This document shows positions 35,871 to 46,193 of a stretch of 64,000 nt of DNA, piece after piece. The notes beneath the pieces were generated by a model. It searched no databases, had not been told where the DNA came from, and was given only the letters and a program-made list of their open reading frames with translations. The translations under genes were made by a program, and so were the position numbers. Origin of the DNA: Devosia sp. 2618 (GTDB lineage: Bacteria; Pseudomonadota; Alphaproteobacteria; Rhizobiales; Devosiaceae); the NCBI RefSeq assembly GCF_040546815.1, contig NZ_JBEPOO010000001.1:4189965-4253964 (forward strand). Reading direction: 5' to 3'. Numbering within the stretch: the stretch's first letter is position 1; each line of letters opens with the position of its first letter.

Positions 35871-36716
35871 CTACTTTGGGTTGTTGTCAGTCAGACCCAA
35901 AACATCACCCAACCGCGTCGTCGCACTGCCCGGTTTCAGCGGCTTTTGCTGGCTTTCATGCGGCACCCAGCCCGATAGCCAGATAATCTCGAGCGTCGCG
36001 CGCACCCGCCCGTCCGGGTCAGCATCGCGCTCGGCATAGGCCTCAGCCGCCGCCGCCAGCAGCGCCCGCGTTGCCGGTTTTTTTGACCGATCCACCAGCG
36101 GGTTAGCCGCCCCGAAATCCTTGAGCTCCTGCATCAGTGCGAACGGATTGGGATAGCGCACCACGTGCGTTTCCACATCCGCCACCGGCAGCGCCAGCCC
36201 GGCCCGCTGCAACAGTGCCCCGCCATCGCGCACCTGGATCATTGGCGCCACCCGCGCCGATGCGCCGCCAAACACCAGCGCGTCAGCCGCCAGAAATGCC
36301 TCGCGCAATTCGGTCAGTGTTTCTCCGCCCAAGGCGGCAATCATCAACAGTCCGTCTGGCGCCAGCCGCGCCCGCAGCCGCGCCAGATAGCCAGGCACGT
36401 CATTGACCACTTGCAGATGCAGAATCGAGACAATGAGGTTGAAATTATCCCCCTCATTGCCCGGTATGCCATCATCGCGGGCAAAGGCAGCATGGCGCTC
36501 AAAGGAAATTTGCGCGCTGGCGCTGCGCAAAGTCTGCGGCAGCAGGTCCATATCGGGGCCAATGATCATGGCGCGGGGGAAATCGCGGATCAGCGCGCCG
36601 AGGCGATCTTCGAGATCGGCCAGGACCAGCTCGGTGACGAAGTCGCCCTTGGCGGGTCGCCGCGCCAGATGGGCGGTGACGAGGGCGGTATCGAAGATGG
36701 CGGGTGGCTGGCTCAT
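35871..36716 (-). CDS. SAM-dependent methyltransferase-fold protein, NDUFAF5-like
   Basis: A 281-residue class I methyltransferase-fold protein. Its pattern, with IFDTALVTAHLARR at the N-terminus and FNLIVSILHLQVVNDVPGYLARL in the middle, is that of the bacterial relatives of NDUFAF5, the mitochondrial complex I assembly factor that hydroxylates an arginine. BioC-like annotation is the alternative. The ATG at 36716 is preferred because an earlier start (36785) would overlap divergent comF. Confidence 0.82.
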   Translation of the reverse strand: MSQPPAIFDTALVTAHLARRPAKGDFVTELVLADLEDRLGALIRDFPRAMIIGPDMDLLPQTLRSASAQISFERHAAFARDDGIPGNEGDNFNLIVSILHLQVVNDVPGYLARLRARLAPDGLLMIAALGGETLTELREAFLAADALVFGGASARVAPMIQVRDGGALLQRAGLALPVADVETHVVRYPNPFALMQELKDFGAANPLVDRSKKPATRALLAAAAEAYAERDADPDGRVRATLEIIWLSGWVPHESQQKPLKPGSATTRLGDVLGLTDNNPK

Positions 36717-36759
36717 ATCGGTCTTGCGGCCATTGGGCGGTGTGGCAGTATAGCGCCTT

Positions 36760-37557
36760 ATGGAGAGCGGCGAGGGGCTTGTCAAAACCGGGGCGTGGCG
36801 GCGGCGGCTGGGGGCGGGTATGCGCCAGCTTGGCGGCGCGCTGCTCGATCTGGCTTATCCCCCGGTATGCCTCAACTGCGACGCGCCGACGGCATCGCCT
36901 AACACCTTGTGTTCGCAGTGCTTTCGCGCCATGCGGCCAATCACGGCGCCACTTTGTCCCCGGCTTGGCATCCCGTTCGATGCGTCGCTCGGGCCGGATG
37001 CTCTTTCGGCCGAAGCGCTCGCCGATCCGCCGCCGTTCAACCGGGCGCGGGCTGCCGTAATCTATAATGAAGTGGCTCGCACGCTGGTGTCGCGCCTCAA
37101 ATATGGTGACCGACCCGAGCTGGCCCAGTTCTGCGCGCGACTGATGGCCGGGGCAGGGCACGAGCTCTGGGCGGGCGACCCCGTGCTGGTGCCGGTGCCG
37201 CTGCACCCGACGCGGCAGCGCGAGCGGCGCTACAATCAATCTGCCGAACTCGCCCATGCCCTTGGTCGTCTCACCGGCCTCCAGGTCGACACAGCGCTGG
37301 TGCAACGCATCCGCAAGACGCGCCAGCAGGTGGGTCTCAGCGGGGATGGACGACAGCGGAACGTTGCCGGTGCCTTTGCCGTTCACCCCACAATGCTGGT
37401 GCGGCTCAAGGGCCGCCGGGTGGTGCTGATAGACGATGTCTATACCACCGGCGCCACGATCAAGGCGGTGACGCGCACACTGCTCAAGGGCGGTGCCGAG
37501 ATTGTCGACGTCGTGACCTTCGCCCGCGTTGTCATTGGCGCTGACTTGCCCATATAA
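36760..37557 (+). CDS. ComF-family phosphoribosyltransferase-like protein
   Basis: A 265-residue ComF homologue. An N-terminal four-cysteine zinc site (CLNCDAP ... CSQCF) is followed by a PRTase domain with PVPLHPTRQRERRYNQSAELA and the PRPP loop VVLIDDVYTTGAT near residue 225. ComF proteins are linked to DNA uptake and recombination. It heads comF-grxC-nitrilase-DUF1178. Confidence 0.9.
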   Translation: MESGEGLVKTGAWRRRLGAGMRQLGGALLDLAYPPVCLNCDAPTASPNTLCSQCFRAMRPITAPLCPRLGIPFDASLGPDALSAEALADPPPFNRARAAVIYNEVARTLVSRLKYGDRPELAQFCARLMAGAGHELWAGDPVLVPVPLHPTRQRERRYNQSAELAHALGRLTGLQVDTALVQRIRKTRQQVGLSGDGRQRNVAGAFAVHPTMLVRLKGRRVVLIDDVYTTGATIKAVTRTLLKGGAEIVDVVTFARVVIGADLPI

Positions 37558-37591
37558 GAGACGAACACATTGGCTCCGCTGGAGAAATCTG

Positions 37592-37846
37592 ATGGCAAGA
37601 ATCGAAATCTACACGACCCCGACCTGCCCCTATTGCCACGCCGCCAAGGCGCTGCTGGCCGACAAGGGCGCCGACTATACCGAGATCACCGTGCTTGATC
37701 CTGACCTGCGCGAAAAGATGACCGAGCGCGCCAATGGCCGCCGCACCGTGCCGCAAATCTTCATCGGCGAGACCCATGTCGGCGGCTATGACGATATGGC
37801 CGCGCTCGACCGTCAGGGCGAACTCGACGCGCTGCTGGCCGGCTAA
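37592..37846 (+). CDS. grxC: Glutaredoxin 3
   Basis: An 84-residue dithiol glutaredoxin with the active site CPYC at residues 12-15, the GSH-binding TVPQIF with its cis-proline and the GGYDDM loop. It reduces disulfides and glutathionylated proteins in the cytoplasm. The ATG at 37592 lies 35 bases after comF. Confidence 0.95.
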   Translation: MARIEIYTTPTCPYCHAAKALLADKGADYTEITVLDPDLREKMTERANGRRTVPQIFIGETHVGGYDDMAALDRQGELDALLAG

Positions 37847-37869
37847 TAGGCTACTGAAATATCGAAGTA

Positions 37870-37908
37870 GACCTCATGGTGAGCCTGTCGAACCACGAGG
37901 TCGTGGCC
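37870..37908. repeat. Family A-related half unit between grxC and the nitrilase gene
   Basis: GACCTCATGGTGAGCCTGTC followed by GAACCACGAGGTC is one imperfect palindrome. An almost identical copy is at 39263-39299. Both lie inside presumed operons. Confidence 0.75.
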
Positions 37909-37929
37909 TCCATCCCAAAGGGCAATCCA

Positions 37930-38760
37930 TTGAAAATCGCTGCTATCCAGATGCGCTCGGGGCTTGATCCTGATGCCAATATCGCCGCGCTCGAGCCCAT
38001 GCTGGCCGAGGCGGTTGCGGCAGGCGCCAGCTATGTGCTGACACCTGAGGTAACGGTGATTTTTCCCGAGAACCGGGACCAGCTGGCCAGCGTTGCCGCG
38101 CCGTTCGAGGATCATCCGCAGCTGCGCCGCATTGGCGAACTGGCCAGGCACTACGGCATCCACATCCATATCGGCTCGCTCGCTGTGCCGCTGCCTGATG
38201 GACGCTTTGCCAATCGCTCGGTGCTGTTCGGGCCAGACGGCGCGATCGCGGCCACCTATGACAAGATCCACCTGTTCGACGCGACCATCGAAGGTCTCAA
38301 CGCCTATCGCGAGAGCGCGACCTATGCCGGTGGCGAACAGGCGGTGACGGCCTCTGTCGGCGATTTCACGCTCGGCATGTCGATCTGCTACGACATGCGG
38401 TTCCCCAAGCTCTACAACGCCTTGGCCAATGCCGGCGCAACGCTGATTGCCGTCCCTGCCGCCTTCACCGTGCCGACGGGGCAGGCGCATTGGCACGTGC
38501 TGCTGCGCGCCCGCGCCATCGAAACCGGCTCTTATGTGATTGCGGCAGCGCAGGGCGGCCAGCATCCCAATGGCCGCGCCACCTACGGCCATTCGATCAT
38601 CATCGACCCATGGGGCCGCGTCGTCGCCGAGCTGGGGCATGACGAGCCGGGTGTGCTGGTGGCAGAGATTTCTCCTGAACTGGTCACCGACGCGCGCGGC
38701 CGTATCCCCGCTCTTGCCAATGCGCGAAACTTTGCCTTGCCGGGGGCGTTGCAGGTCTAG
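37930..38760 (+). CDS. Carbon-nitrogen hydrolase (nitrilase superfamily, Nit2-like)
   Basis: A 276-residue amidase. The Glu-Lys-Cys triad is visible in TPEVTVIFPENRD, YDKIHLFD and MSICYDMRFPKLY. The sequence is of the Nit2/NitFhit group that clears deaminated glutathione or omega-amides; a glutaredoxin gene as neighbour fits glutathione repair. The start is TTG at 37930 with AAAGGGC upstream. Confidence 0.9.
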   Translation: MKIAAIQMRSGLDPDANIAALEPMLAEAVAAGASYVLTPEVTVIFPENRDQLASVAAPFEDHPQLRRIGELARHYGIHIHIGSLAVPLPDGRFANRSVLFGPDGAIAATYDKIHLFDATIEGLNAYRESATYAGGEQAVTASVGDFTLGMSICYDMRFPKLYNALANAGATLIAVPAAFTVPTGQAHWHVLLRARAIETGSYVIAAAQGGQHPNGRATYGHSIIIDPWGRVVAELGHDEPGVLVAEISPELVTDARGRIPALANARNFALPGALQV

Positions 38761-38814
38761 GCTATCGGCCTATATCTAGAGGGCAATTGCCGCTCTCTTT
38801 GAGACAGTTATTCC

Positions 38815-39240
38815 GTGATCCAGTATTCGCTCCACTGCTCCAAAGGCCACCAGTACGACGCCTGGTTCAAGAACGCTGCGGCGTTCGACGAACAGCAGGC
38901 GCGCGGTATTGTGACCTGTGCGGTGTGTGGCGATGCAGATGTCGGTAAGGCGCTCATGGCACCCGCCGTGGCCCGGACCGACGGTGAAAGACTTTCCCTC
39001 AGCTCCTCCAGCCCTGACGCCATCAAGTTCCGAGAAATGCTGCGCGCCTATCGCCAGAAGGTAACCAGCGAAGCCGACTATGTCGGCGAACGCTTCGCTG
39101 AAGAAGCCCGCAAGATCCATTTCGATGAAGCCGAAGCCCGCGGCATCTATGGCCAGGCAACGCGCGACGAAGTTTCCGCGTTACTGGATGACGGCATCGA
39201 ATTCCTGCCGCTGCCGGACGTTCCCGAAGAGCACAATTAA
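38815..39240 (+). CDS. DUF1178-family protein
   Basis: A 141-residue conserved protein of unknown function. The N-terminus [18 protein letters not shown] and CAVCG supply a possible zinc site, and the [20 protein letters not shown]...FLPLP ending is characteristic. The start is GTG. It follows the nitrilase gene, its usual neighbour in this order. Confidence 0.9.
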   Translation: MIQYSLHCSKGHQYDAWFKNAAAFDEQQARGIVTCAVCGDADVGKALMAPAVARTDGERLSLSSSSPDAIKFREMLRAYRQKVTSEADYVGERFAEEARKIHFDEAEARGIYGQATRDEVSALLDDGIEFLPLPDVPEEHN

Positions 39241-39262
39241 CGCGGCTCCTCAAAGCCTATCA

Positions 39263-39299
39263 GACCTCATGGTGAGCCTGTCGAACCACGAGGTCGTGC
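39263..39299. repeat. Family A-related half unit before the aldo/keto reductase gene
   Basis: GACCTCATGGTGAGCCTGTC followed by GAACCACGAGGTC, repeating 37870-37908 almost base for base, 48 bases before the next ATG. Confidence 0.75.
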
Positions 39300-39346
39300 C
39301 CCCCATCCGAGCGTCACTTTCGGCGCGACCAAACGGAGACATCACG

Positions 39347-40216
39347 ATGACCACTCTCGATGCAGCCCTTTCGGGCACATTCGCCATTGGCGGCGACCTT
39401 GAGATCAACCGCCTGGGCTTTGGCGCCATGCGCATTACCGGTCCGGGTATCTGGGGCCCGCCTGACAATCCCGAAGAAGCCAAGGCCACCCTGCGTCGCC
39501 TGCCAGAGCTCAACGTCAACTTCGTCGATACCGCCGAAAGCTATGGTCCCTATGTCAGCGAAGACCTGATCGGCGAGGTGCTGGCGCCCTATTCCAAGGG
39601 CACCATCGTCGCCACCAAAAGCGGTCTGACGCGCACCGGTCCCGATGAATGGCACCAGCTGGCCCGCCCGGAATTCCTGCGCCAGGGCGCGATCCAGAGT
39701 CTGCGCCGCCTCAAGCTTGAGGTGATCGATCTGTGGCAGCTGCACCGTATCGAAACCCAGACGCCGCGCGCCGACCAGTTCGGCGCCATCGCCCAGATGC
39801 AAAAGGATGGCTTGATCCGTCATGTCGGGCTCAGCGAAGTCAGCGTCGACGACATCAAGGAAGCCAGCAAGTACTTCAAGGTGACGACGGTTCAGAACAT
39901 GTACAACCTCGTCAGCCGCAAGGCCGAGGACGTGCTGAACTATTGCGAAGCCAATGGCATCGGCTTCATTCCGTGGCGCCCGATCGATGGCGGCAATCTC
40001 GCGGCAACCAGCGCTGAATTCCGCGCCATCGCTGACAAGCACAATGCCTCGCCAAGCCAGTTGGCGCTGGCCTGGATGCTCAAGCGCTCGCCCGTCATGC
40101 TGCCCATTCCCGGCACCGGCAAGGTCAAGCACCTCGAAGACAACGTCGCCGCTGCAGCCATCAAGCTGAGCGATGACGACTTCGCCACCCTCGACCGCGT
40201 CGGCAAGAAGGGCTGA
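39347..40216 (+). CDS. Aldo/keto reductase
   Basis: A 289-residue NADPH-dependent oxidoreductase with a TIM barrel. The catalytic tetrad is present as Asp and Tyr in [13 protein letters not shown], Lys in VATKSGL and His in WQLHRIE. The C-terminal cofactor site is [16 protein letters not shown]. Substrate unknown. AACGGAGAC precedes the ATG. A terminator-like GC hairpin follows at 40243. Confidence 0.9.
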   Translation: MTTLDAALSGTFAIGGDLEINRLGFGAMRITGPGIWGPPDNPEEAKATLRRLPELNVNFVDTAESYGPYVSEDLIGEVLAPYSKGTIVATKSGLTRTGPDEWHQLARPEFLRQGAIQSLRRLKLEVIDLWQLHRIETQTPRADQFGAIAQMQKDGLIRHVGLSEVSVDDIKEASKYFKVTTVQNMYNLVSRKAEDVLNYCEANGIGFIPWRPIDGGNLAATSAEFRAIADKHNASPSQLALAWMLKRSPVMLPIPGTGKVKHLEDNVAAAAIKLSDDDFATLDRVGKKG

Positions 40217-40240
40217 TCGCCGAACTGAACTGACCATATC

Positions 40241-40280
40241 GGGGCCGGCAGCGAACACGCTGTCGGCCTCTGCCGTTTCT
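40241..40280 (+). terminator. Terminator-like hairpin after the aldo/keto reductase gene
   Basis: GGCCGGCAGC-GAACAC-GCTGTCGGCC forms a ten-pair stem (one G-T); only a weak T-rich stretch (GTTTCTT) follows. Confidence 0.6.
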
Positions 40281-40477
40281 TATCCCCGCGCCAGGTGCGC
40301 AGCGACCAAAGATCGTCGCTTGGGCAGGTCATCAATGTGGGGGAGGTTTAGGTCGGTCCGATGGGGAGGGTGGAATCCCCGCCATCGAACCTGACCAGTC
40401 AGCAGCCTTGGCAGACCGCTGGTGGCTGAGGGCCGTTTAACATGAAGTTTTGGCGGAAGCGATAGGCAAAGGTGCGG

Positions 40478-41287
40478 CTAGTTCGCTTGAAATGGCACTA
40501 TCTGCTTTTTTGCCCCGTGAATGTGCTGGTGCCAGGCCTTGCGCGCTGCGAGCACGACTTCGCGGTCAAACGCCTGCCGCAGATTGTGCCGCCAGCGCGG
40601 CAACAGGAGTGCCATTTCGGTGCGCTGGCGGTCGGCGCGCACCGATTCCAGATCGCTGCTGTGCCGCACTTCGGTGCTCACCGTATTGTCGTATTGCACG
40701 ACGAGCGCCGGATAGGACTGGCGAATGATCAGGTCCCTGGCTAGCCGGGTGAACGGCATGAACATGGCGCGGTCGGTCAGGTCGAGCAGCACTTCCTCGC
40801 CCTCGATCAGACGCTTGGCGGCCTTGCGATTGACGATATAGCCGGCAGATCCGCTCATCGGGCCGTAATAGCGGTGGAAGTTGAGCCCGCCGCTGGCTTG
40901 CTCTGGCTTTGGGTCCAGCCGCATCGGGCGCATGTCGGTTTCGATGCGCAGCAGATCGATCGGCGGCGCGCTTTGCTTCAGCTCGGCAAGAAACGCTGGC
41001 AGGCTGGTCGACAGCAGGGCGTCGTCTTCCAGAATCAGCGCGTGTTCGTCCGCCGTTTCCAAAAACCTCTGCAGCGTCAGGCGGTGGCTGAGGCTGCAGG
41101 ATAGTTCAGGCGGTGTTTGCCAATGGGACGCCGTCTGGTCGCAATATTTCGCGATCAGGGCGGGGTTGATGGTTTGAGGTGTCACAGCTTCGACGCGTTC
41201 GGCGGTGAGGCCGAGCGTTTGCAACTGCTCTTCCATGGCCAGGCGCCGGTCAGGGCGGCTGGCCATATTGATGTAGTAAATGCGCAA
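40478..41287 (-). CDS. Glycosyltransferase family 25 (LPS-type)
   Basis: A 269-residue GT25 enzyme. The N-terminal IYYINMASRPDRRLAMEEQL, SCSLSHRLTLQRF and the metal/nucleotide motif LILEDDALL are family hallmarks; GYIVNRKAAKRLIE follows. GT25 enzymes usually add galactose to lipopolysaccharide or other surface glycans. The start is TTG at 41287, 15 bases after the ilvD stop, so it may be cotranscribed with ilvD without a shared pathway. Confidence 0.85.
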   Translation of the reverse strand: MRIYYINMASRPDRRLAMEEQLQTLGLTAERVEAVTPQTINPALIAKYCDQTASHWQTPPELSCSLSHRLTLQRFLETADEHALILEDDALLSTSLPAFLAELKQSAPPIDLLRIETDMRPMRLDPKPEQASGGLNFHRYYGPMSGSAGYIVNRKAAKRLIEGEEVLLDLTDRAMFMPFTRLARDLIIRQSYPALVVQYDNTVSTEVRHSSDLESVRADRQRTEMALLLPRWRHNLRQAFDREVVLAARKAWHQHIHGAKKQIVPFQAN

Positions 41288-41302
41288 TTGCGGTTTAGCC
41301 GG

Positions 41303-43156
41303 TCAGTTCCAGAGCTTGTCGATGGCCTGCGTATCGCGCACGGCGCCGCGGGCGGCCGAGGTCGCAAACGCCGCATAGGCCTTGAGCGACGTGGTCACGT
41401 TGCGCTTGCGCGGATGCGCGGGCTTCCAGCCGAGCGCGTCCTGATCGTGGCGGCGCTGGACGAGTTCGTCATCGGTCACCAGAAGGGTGATCGTGCGGTT
41501 GGGGATGTCGATCTCGATGGTGTCGCCTTCACGCACCAGCCCAATGGTACCGCCTTCGGCCGCTTCCGGCGAAACGTGGCCGATGGAGAGGCCCGAGGTG
41601 CCGCCGGAGAACCGACCGTCGGTCAGCAGCGCGCAGGCTTTGCCGAGGCCCTTGGATTTCAGGTAGCTCGTTGGGTAGAGCATTTCCTGCATGCCGGGGC
41701 CGCCGCGTGGGCCTTCATAGCGGATGACGAGCACGTCGCCTTCCTTGATCTGGTTGGCCAGGATCGCCTTGACGGTATCGTCCTGGCTCTCGAACACGCG
41801 GGCCTTGCCGGTGAACTTGAGGATCGATTCATCGACGCCTGCGGTTTTGACGATGCAGCCGTCGATGGCGATATTGCCCTTGAGCACGGCGAGGCCGCCA
41901 TCCTTGGAGAATGGGGATTCAGCAGAGCGGATGACGCCGTTCTGGCGGTCGAGATCGAGTTCGGTCCAGCGATTTGACTGCGAGAAGGCCTGCGTTGTGC
42001 GCACGCCACCGGGGGCGGCGAGATAGAAATTCCGCACGGCTTCGGAATTGGTGCGGGAAATGTCCCACTTGTCGATGGCATCGCCCATGGTGGCGGCGTG
42101 AACTGTAGGTTCGCTGCGGTTTATGAGACCGGCGCGATCAAGCTGACCGAGAATGGCGAAAATGCCACCGGCGCGGTGCACGTCTTCCATATGTACGTCG
42201 CTCTTGGCCGGCGCGACTTTGGACAGCACGGGAACCTTGAGGCTCAGTTTGTCGATGTCGTCCATGGTGAAGTCCACACCGCCTTCATAGGCTGCGGCCA
42301 GAATATGCAGCACGGTATTGGTCGAGCCGCCCATCGAAATATCGAGCGCCATGGCGTTTTCAAACGCGGCCTTAGTGGCGATCGAGCGTGGCAGCACGGA
42401 CGCGTCGTCCTGCTCGTACCAGCGCTTGGTGATGTCGACGATCAGATGACCGGCTTCCTGGAACAGGCGCTTGCGATCGGAGTGTGTCGCCAGCGTCGAG
42501 CCATTGCCGGGCAGGCTGAGGCCAAGCGCTTCGGTGAGGCAATTCATCGAATTGGCGGTGAACATGCCCGAGCACGAGCCACAGGTGGGGCAGGCGGCTT
42601 CTTCGACGGCCTGCACTTCTTCGTCGGTATAGCTGTCGTCGGCGGCCATCACCATGGCGTCGACCAGGTCGAGCGCCTGCAGCTTGCCCTTGACCATGGC
42701 CTTGCCGGCTTCCATCGGACCGCCGGAGACGAAGATCACCGGAATGTTGATGCGCATGGCAGCGTTCAGCATGCCGGGGGTGATCTTGTCGCAATTGGAA
42801 ATGCAGACCATGGCGTCGGCGCAATGCGCGTTGACCATGTATTCCACCGAGTCGGCGATCAGGTCGCGGCTGGGCAGCGAATAGAGCATGCCGTCATGGC
42901 CCATGGCGATGCCGTCATCGACCGCGATGGTGTTGAATTCCTTGGCGACGCCGCCAGCCGCTTCGATCTCGCGGGCCACGAGCTGGCCAAGGTCCTTGAG
43001 GTGAACGTGGCCGGGCACGAACTGGGTGAACGAGTTGACGACTGCAATAATCGGCTTGCCGAAATCGCCGTCCTTCATGCCCGTTGCGCGCCACAAACCG
43101 CGCGCGCCGGCCATGTTGCGACCGTGGGTGGTGGTACGTGAACGATATGCAGGCAT
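41303..43156 (-). CDS. ilvD: Dihydroxy-acid dehydratase
   Basis: The 617-residue iron-sulfur enzyme of valine, leucine and isoleucine synthesis that converts dihydroxy acids to 2-keto acids. Cluster-binding cysteines lie in [12 protein letters not shown] and [19 protein letters not shown]. The N-terminal [20 protein letters not shown] is typical. Length is normal. A 20-bp palindrome lies about 90 bases upstream. Confidence 0.97.
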   Translation of the reverse strand: MPAYRSRTTTHGRNMAGARGLWRATGMKDGDFGKPIIAVVNSFTQFVPGHVHLKDLGQLVAREIEAAGGVAKEFNTIAVDDGIAMGHDGMLYSLPSRDLIADSVEYMVNAHCADAMVCISNCDKITPGMLNAAMRINIPVIFVSGGPMEAGKAMVKGKLQALDLVDAMVMAADDSYTDEEVQAVEEAACPTCGSCSGMFTANSMNCLTEALGLSLPGNGSTLATHSDRKRLFQEAGHLIVDITKRWYEQDDASVLPRSIATKAAFENAMALDISMGGSTNTVLHILAAAYEGGVDFTMDDIDKLSLKVPVLSKVAPAKSDVHMEDVHRAGGIFAILGQLDRAGLINRSEPTVHAATMGDAIDKWDISRTNSEAVRNFYLAAPGGVRTTQAFSQSNRWTELDLDRQNGVIRSAESPFSKDGGLAVLKGNIAIDGCIVKTAGVDESILKFTGKARVFESQDDTVKAILANQIKEGDVLVIRYEGPRGGPGMQEMLYPTSYLKSKGLGKACALLTDGRFSGGTSGLSIGHVSPEAAEGGTIGLVREGDTIEIDIPNRTITLLVTDDELVQRRHDQDALGWKPAHPRKRNVTTSLKAYAAFATSAARGAVRDTQAIDKLWN

Positions 43157-43246
43157 GGCAAGGTCCTCGAAATTCGGTGCGCCAATTGGTTGAGCGCTGT
43201 TGATCTTCTTTAGACCTATTCCAGAGCGCGATCAATGCAAAACAGT

Positions 43247-43266
43247 ACCGTACCGTACGGTACGGT
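43247..43266. promoter_or_regulatory. Perfect 20-bp palindrome upstream of ilvD
   Basis: ACCGTACCGTACGGTACGGT is a perfect inverted repeat made of two tandem pentamers per arm (TACCG TACCG | ...). It lies ~91-110 bases upstream of the ilvD ATG and looks like a dimer-of-dimers operator, for example for a TetR-family repressor. No regulator is adjacent. Confidence 0.5.
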
Positions 43267-43389
43267 TTGAGATGTTGGAGGGGTTTGGAGTTCTGGTTAG
43301 CGTCTGACCATTGGCAAGGAGGCCTCGCCCTCGCTGCTGCTTTTTACTGGTCTCTCCCGCAAAGGGCGGGAGCAATTCAGAGTTGGGGC

Positions 43390-43424
43390 ACAAAAAGAAA
43401 CTCCCGCTTTCGCGGGAGTTTGTG
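43390..43424 (-). terminator. Rho-independent terminator of the chemoreceptor gene
   Basis: On the minus strand AAACTCCCGC-GAAA-GCGGGAGTTT is followed by CTTTTTGTG. It lies about 40 bases past the chemoreceptor stop. The 305-bp gap to ilvD otherwise holds a second GC hairpin (CTCCCGC...GCGGGAG near 43358). Confidence 0.85.
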
Positions 43425-43461
43425 GTTTGCGCTATCAAATGCCGAGAGCCGGTAGCTCGCC

Positions 43462-45243
43462 CTAGAACTCGCTCCAGTCCTTCGACACAGCGGCATTGCC
43501 GTGGGTGAGATAGGAGCGGGCGGCGGTCTTGACGCGGGCCTGGAGGGCGCGGGCGTCGACCGGGGCGGGCTTGCCTTCGGCCGGGACAACGGCGAAGACG
43601 TCTACGATCCGGTCCAGTTCGTGGGCCTGTTCGTCGGTCTGCTCGATGGCGGCGTTGATCTGCTGCACCAGCGCCGCATTGTGCTGGGTCATCTGATCCA
43701 TGGTGCGGACGGCGGTGCGCACTTCTTCGATGGCGCCGGCCTGGATGGAGCTGTCCTTGGCGATTTCGCTCATCAGGGCATTCGAGGAGCGGGCGGCGCT
43801 GAGCATGGATTCAAGCTTGGCCGCGGCGTCCGAGACCAGCTTGGAGCCGCTGCCCACCTCACGTGCCGATTTTTCGATCAGCGCCTTGATGTCGGCGGAT
43901 GCTCCAGCGGCCGATTGCGCCAGACGACGGACTTCGACCGCCACCACGGCAAATCCCCTGCCGGCATCGCCTGCGCGCGCCGCTTCGACTGAAGCGTTGA
44001 GCGCCAAAAGGTTTGTCTGGAAGGCGATGTCGTCGATCAAGCCGGTAATGTTGGAAATCTTGCCTGAAGACTGGATGATGCGCTCCATCGCCTCGGTGGC
44101 CTGACGCATCACCTGACCGCCCTCTTCGGCGGTACCGGTTACGGTGGCGGCGACCTTTGAGGCCTGGCGGGCGCGATCAACATTGTCCATCACGTTGCTG
44201 GCCAGTTGTTCCATCGTCACCGAGGTCTGCTGGATGGCTTCAGCCTGTCGCGCGCTGCGCTCCGCCAGATCGTTGGTGCCGGACAGAATCTCGCCCGTCG
44301 CGCTCTTGAGCGAGGTCGAAGTGCCGCGCATCTGGCTGATTACATCGGCCATTTTGTCGGCAACGGCATTGGTGTCGGTGGCCAGGGTCGCGAAGGCGCC
44401 GTGATAGGTGCCGTCCATCCGCATGGTGAGATCGGCAGTAGCGATGGCCGACAGCACTTTGCCGGTTTCGGTCAGCCCTTTATCGACGGCGCTGACCAGC
44501 GTGTTAACCGAACAGGCCAGCGAGCGCAGGTCGCCTTCCGAAGTGATCGAATCCACGCGCTGGGTGAAATCACCATCCGCTGCGGCGTTGACGACCAGTT
44601 CAAAAGAGTTACGCAACTGAGCGACGGTGGCGTCGCGCTGGCGCTGGTAGTCGGTGGTGGCGTGCTGGATTTCGAGCGCCAGCCGCTCGGCGGTGGCGGC
44701 GCTTTCTTCAGCAAGGGCCGATTTGGTGTCGGCGAGGTCGATCATCTGCAGCGTATTGCGGGTCATCCACATCAGCGCCAGAGTTTCGATCGCGACGATG
44801 CCAACATGGAGGCTAAACCGGCCAAGGCCGCCGCCGCCATAATAGACCAGCTCGGACATGGCCATGCCCACCACCAGATGGTGAATGGCAATCAGCGCAG
44901 CGCCGAGCACGATGGCGCGGTTATCGTAGAGCAGTGCACAGATCGCCAGTGCCGCAAAGAACGCCATGTGCATGTCCGACTGCCAAGTATAGCCCTTGGA
45001 GGCGATCAGCAATGCCATGACCTGGGCCATCATCACCGAAACGGCGAGATAGCGGAACGTCGCCCCCTTGCGGTTGGCAAGGTAGGCGATGCACAGGGCG
45101 GCAAGGCCAGACACGGCAATCACCGTCGCGAGGCCAAACTCGCCCTGCAACAGGCGTTCACTGAGCGTAACGGCAATGGCGAGGCTGGCGGCTGTGGCGC
45201 CAACCGCATAGGTGGCCAGATTGCGGATGCTATCGAGGGTCAT
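43462..45243 (-). CDS. Methyl-accepting chemotaxis protein with multi-pass sensor
   Basis: A 593-residue chemoreceptor. The N-terminal ~190 residues have about six hydrophobic helices and no periplasmic loop, suggesting an integral membrane sensor. HAMP-like segments (~250-345) follow, then the signalling domain with the CheA/CheW-binding tip [20 protein letters not shown]. No C-terminal CheR-binding pentapeptide is seen. The ATG overlaps the stop of the upstream small gene (ATGA). Confidence 0.9.
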   Translation of the reverse strand: MTLDSIRNLATYAVGATAASLAIAVTLSERLLQGEFGLATVIAVSGLAALCIAYLANRKGATFRYLAVSVMMAQVMALLIASKGYTWQSDMHMAFFAALAICALLYDNRAIVLGAALIAIHHLVVGMAMSELVYYGGGGLGRFSLHVGIVAIETLALMWMTRNTLQMIDLADTKSALAEESAATAERLALEIQHATTDYQRQRDATVAQLRNSFELVVNAAADGDFTQRVDSITSEGDLRSLACSVNTLVSAVDKGLTETGKVLSAIATADLTMRMDGTYHGAFATLATDTNAVADKMADVISQMRGTSTSLKSATGEILSGTNDLAERSARQAEAIQQTSVTMEQLASNVMDNVDRARQASKVAATVTGTAEEGGQVMRQATEAMERIIQSSGKISNITGLIDDIAFQTNLLALNASVEAARAGDAGRGFAVVAVEVRRLAQSAAGASADIKALIEKSAREVGSGSKLVSDAAAKLESMLSAARSSNALMSEIAKDSSIQAGAIEEVRTAVRTMDQMTQHNAALVQQINAAIEQTDEQAHELDRIVDVFAVVPAEGKPAPVDARALQARVKTAARSYLTHGNAAVSKDWSEF

Positions 45244-45593
45244 GAAACAGTACCTGACGGTAGCGCGACAGAGGCACAAAGGCCCCGCGCGGCGATAAAG
45301 AACAGCGCGCCAAGTTGGCGAGCGCGAGTTTGGAATTCTTCGTCGGGTGCATAGGCCACGACAATGTTGGATAGGGCCGTTGGGCCGACGACAAGGCCGC
45401 CTGCCTGCTGAACCACCGACCATGCGGCGAGTTCATCCGTGTTGGGGGGGAACACGATTGCCATTTCACCGCTGCGCGGTGGGGCCATGGTCGAAGCCAA
45501 TGCCACTGATGCCGTCGCCAAAGCGAATAGCACAGCCGGCACCAGTGCACGCAGATCCCGAGGGATCGCGCTGGAGGGACGAGATACAGTCAA
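45240..45593 (-). CDS. Small exported protein coupled to the chemoreceptor
   Basis: A 117-residue protein with an N-terminal hydrophobic segment ([18 protein letters not shown]) and a ~75-residue, probably periplasmic, domain ([26 protein letters not shown]). No family was recognised; the pattern resembles short YfaP/EAL-neighbour proteins only vaguely. The start is TTG. Because its stop overlaps the chemoreceptor ATG, it may be an accessory sensor. Confidence 0.65.
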   Translation of the reverse strand: MTVSRPSSAIPRDLRALVPAVLFALATASVALASTMAPPRSGEMAIVFPPNTDELAAWSVVQQAGGLVVGPTALSNIVVAYAPDEEFQTRARQLGALFFIAARGLCASVALPSGTVS

Positions 45594-45689
45594 AAGAACA
45601 CCGGGGGGGACGAGTTCAATAACCGTAAGTAATAAGTCTAACGTTCTTAACGATTAGATAAAAACACGGATCTGCAAGACCTTGCCCGG

Positions 45690-46133
45690 TCAGTTGTTGA
45701 TACGGATAATGCCCCACTCGGCGCTGCTGCAGCTGTCGTCGGAGCAGACGAGGCTAGCCCAGAGCGCGCCGTTGGCAAAGCCGACGCCATCGCTGTTGAC
45801 GATCAGGTCGGAAAAATCCTGGCTGCTGAGACCGGCCTGGGTTTCCGAGGAGACCAGTGCATCGAAATTGTCGACCAGATCCTGCGGGTCTTCGATTTCG
45901 TAGAGTTCGCCATTGGCCGCGATGTCGAGCGGGTAGAAGGCCAGATCGGCGATATTGGTCGGGTTGTCGAACAGGAACGCGTCCTGGATGCTGCCGAACA
46001 GTTCGCCAAACTCCTCGGACTGGCCGTGCAGGCTCTCGATCTGCGCCATCACGGCCTCTTCGCTCTGGGCGAAAGCGGGCAGGGTGAGGCTCGAAAGGGC
46101 GATAGCGGCTGCAGCGAACGAAACGAGGCGCAT
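45690..46133 (-). CDS. Hypothetical periplasmic protein
   Basis: A 147-residue exported protein of unknown function. The signal peptide ends LPAFAQ. The mature part is strongly acidic, with FNP-like loops (LFDNPTNIADLAFYPLDIAANG) and two cysteines close to the end (LVCSDDSCSSAEWG) that could form a disulfide. It lies alone between the chemoreceptor pair and ubiG. Confidence 0.7.
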   Translation of the reverse strand: MRLVSFAAAAIALSSLTLPAFAQSEEAVMAQIESLHGQSEEFGELFGSIQDAFLFDNPTNIADLAFYPLDIAANGELYEIEDPQDLVDNFDALVSSETQAGLSSQDFSDLIVNSDGVGFANGALWASLVCSDDSCSSAEWGIIRINN

Positions 46134-46193
46134 GATGGCTCCAGAACAGACTGGCCGCACATTATGCAAATGCCGCAAAAGCGATAGGGGGAA

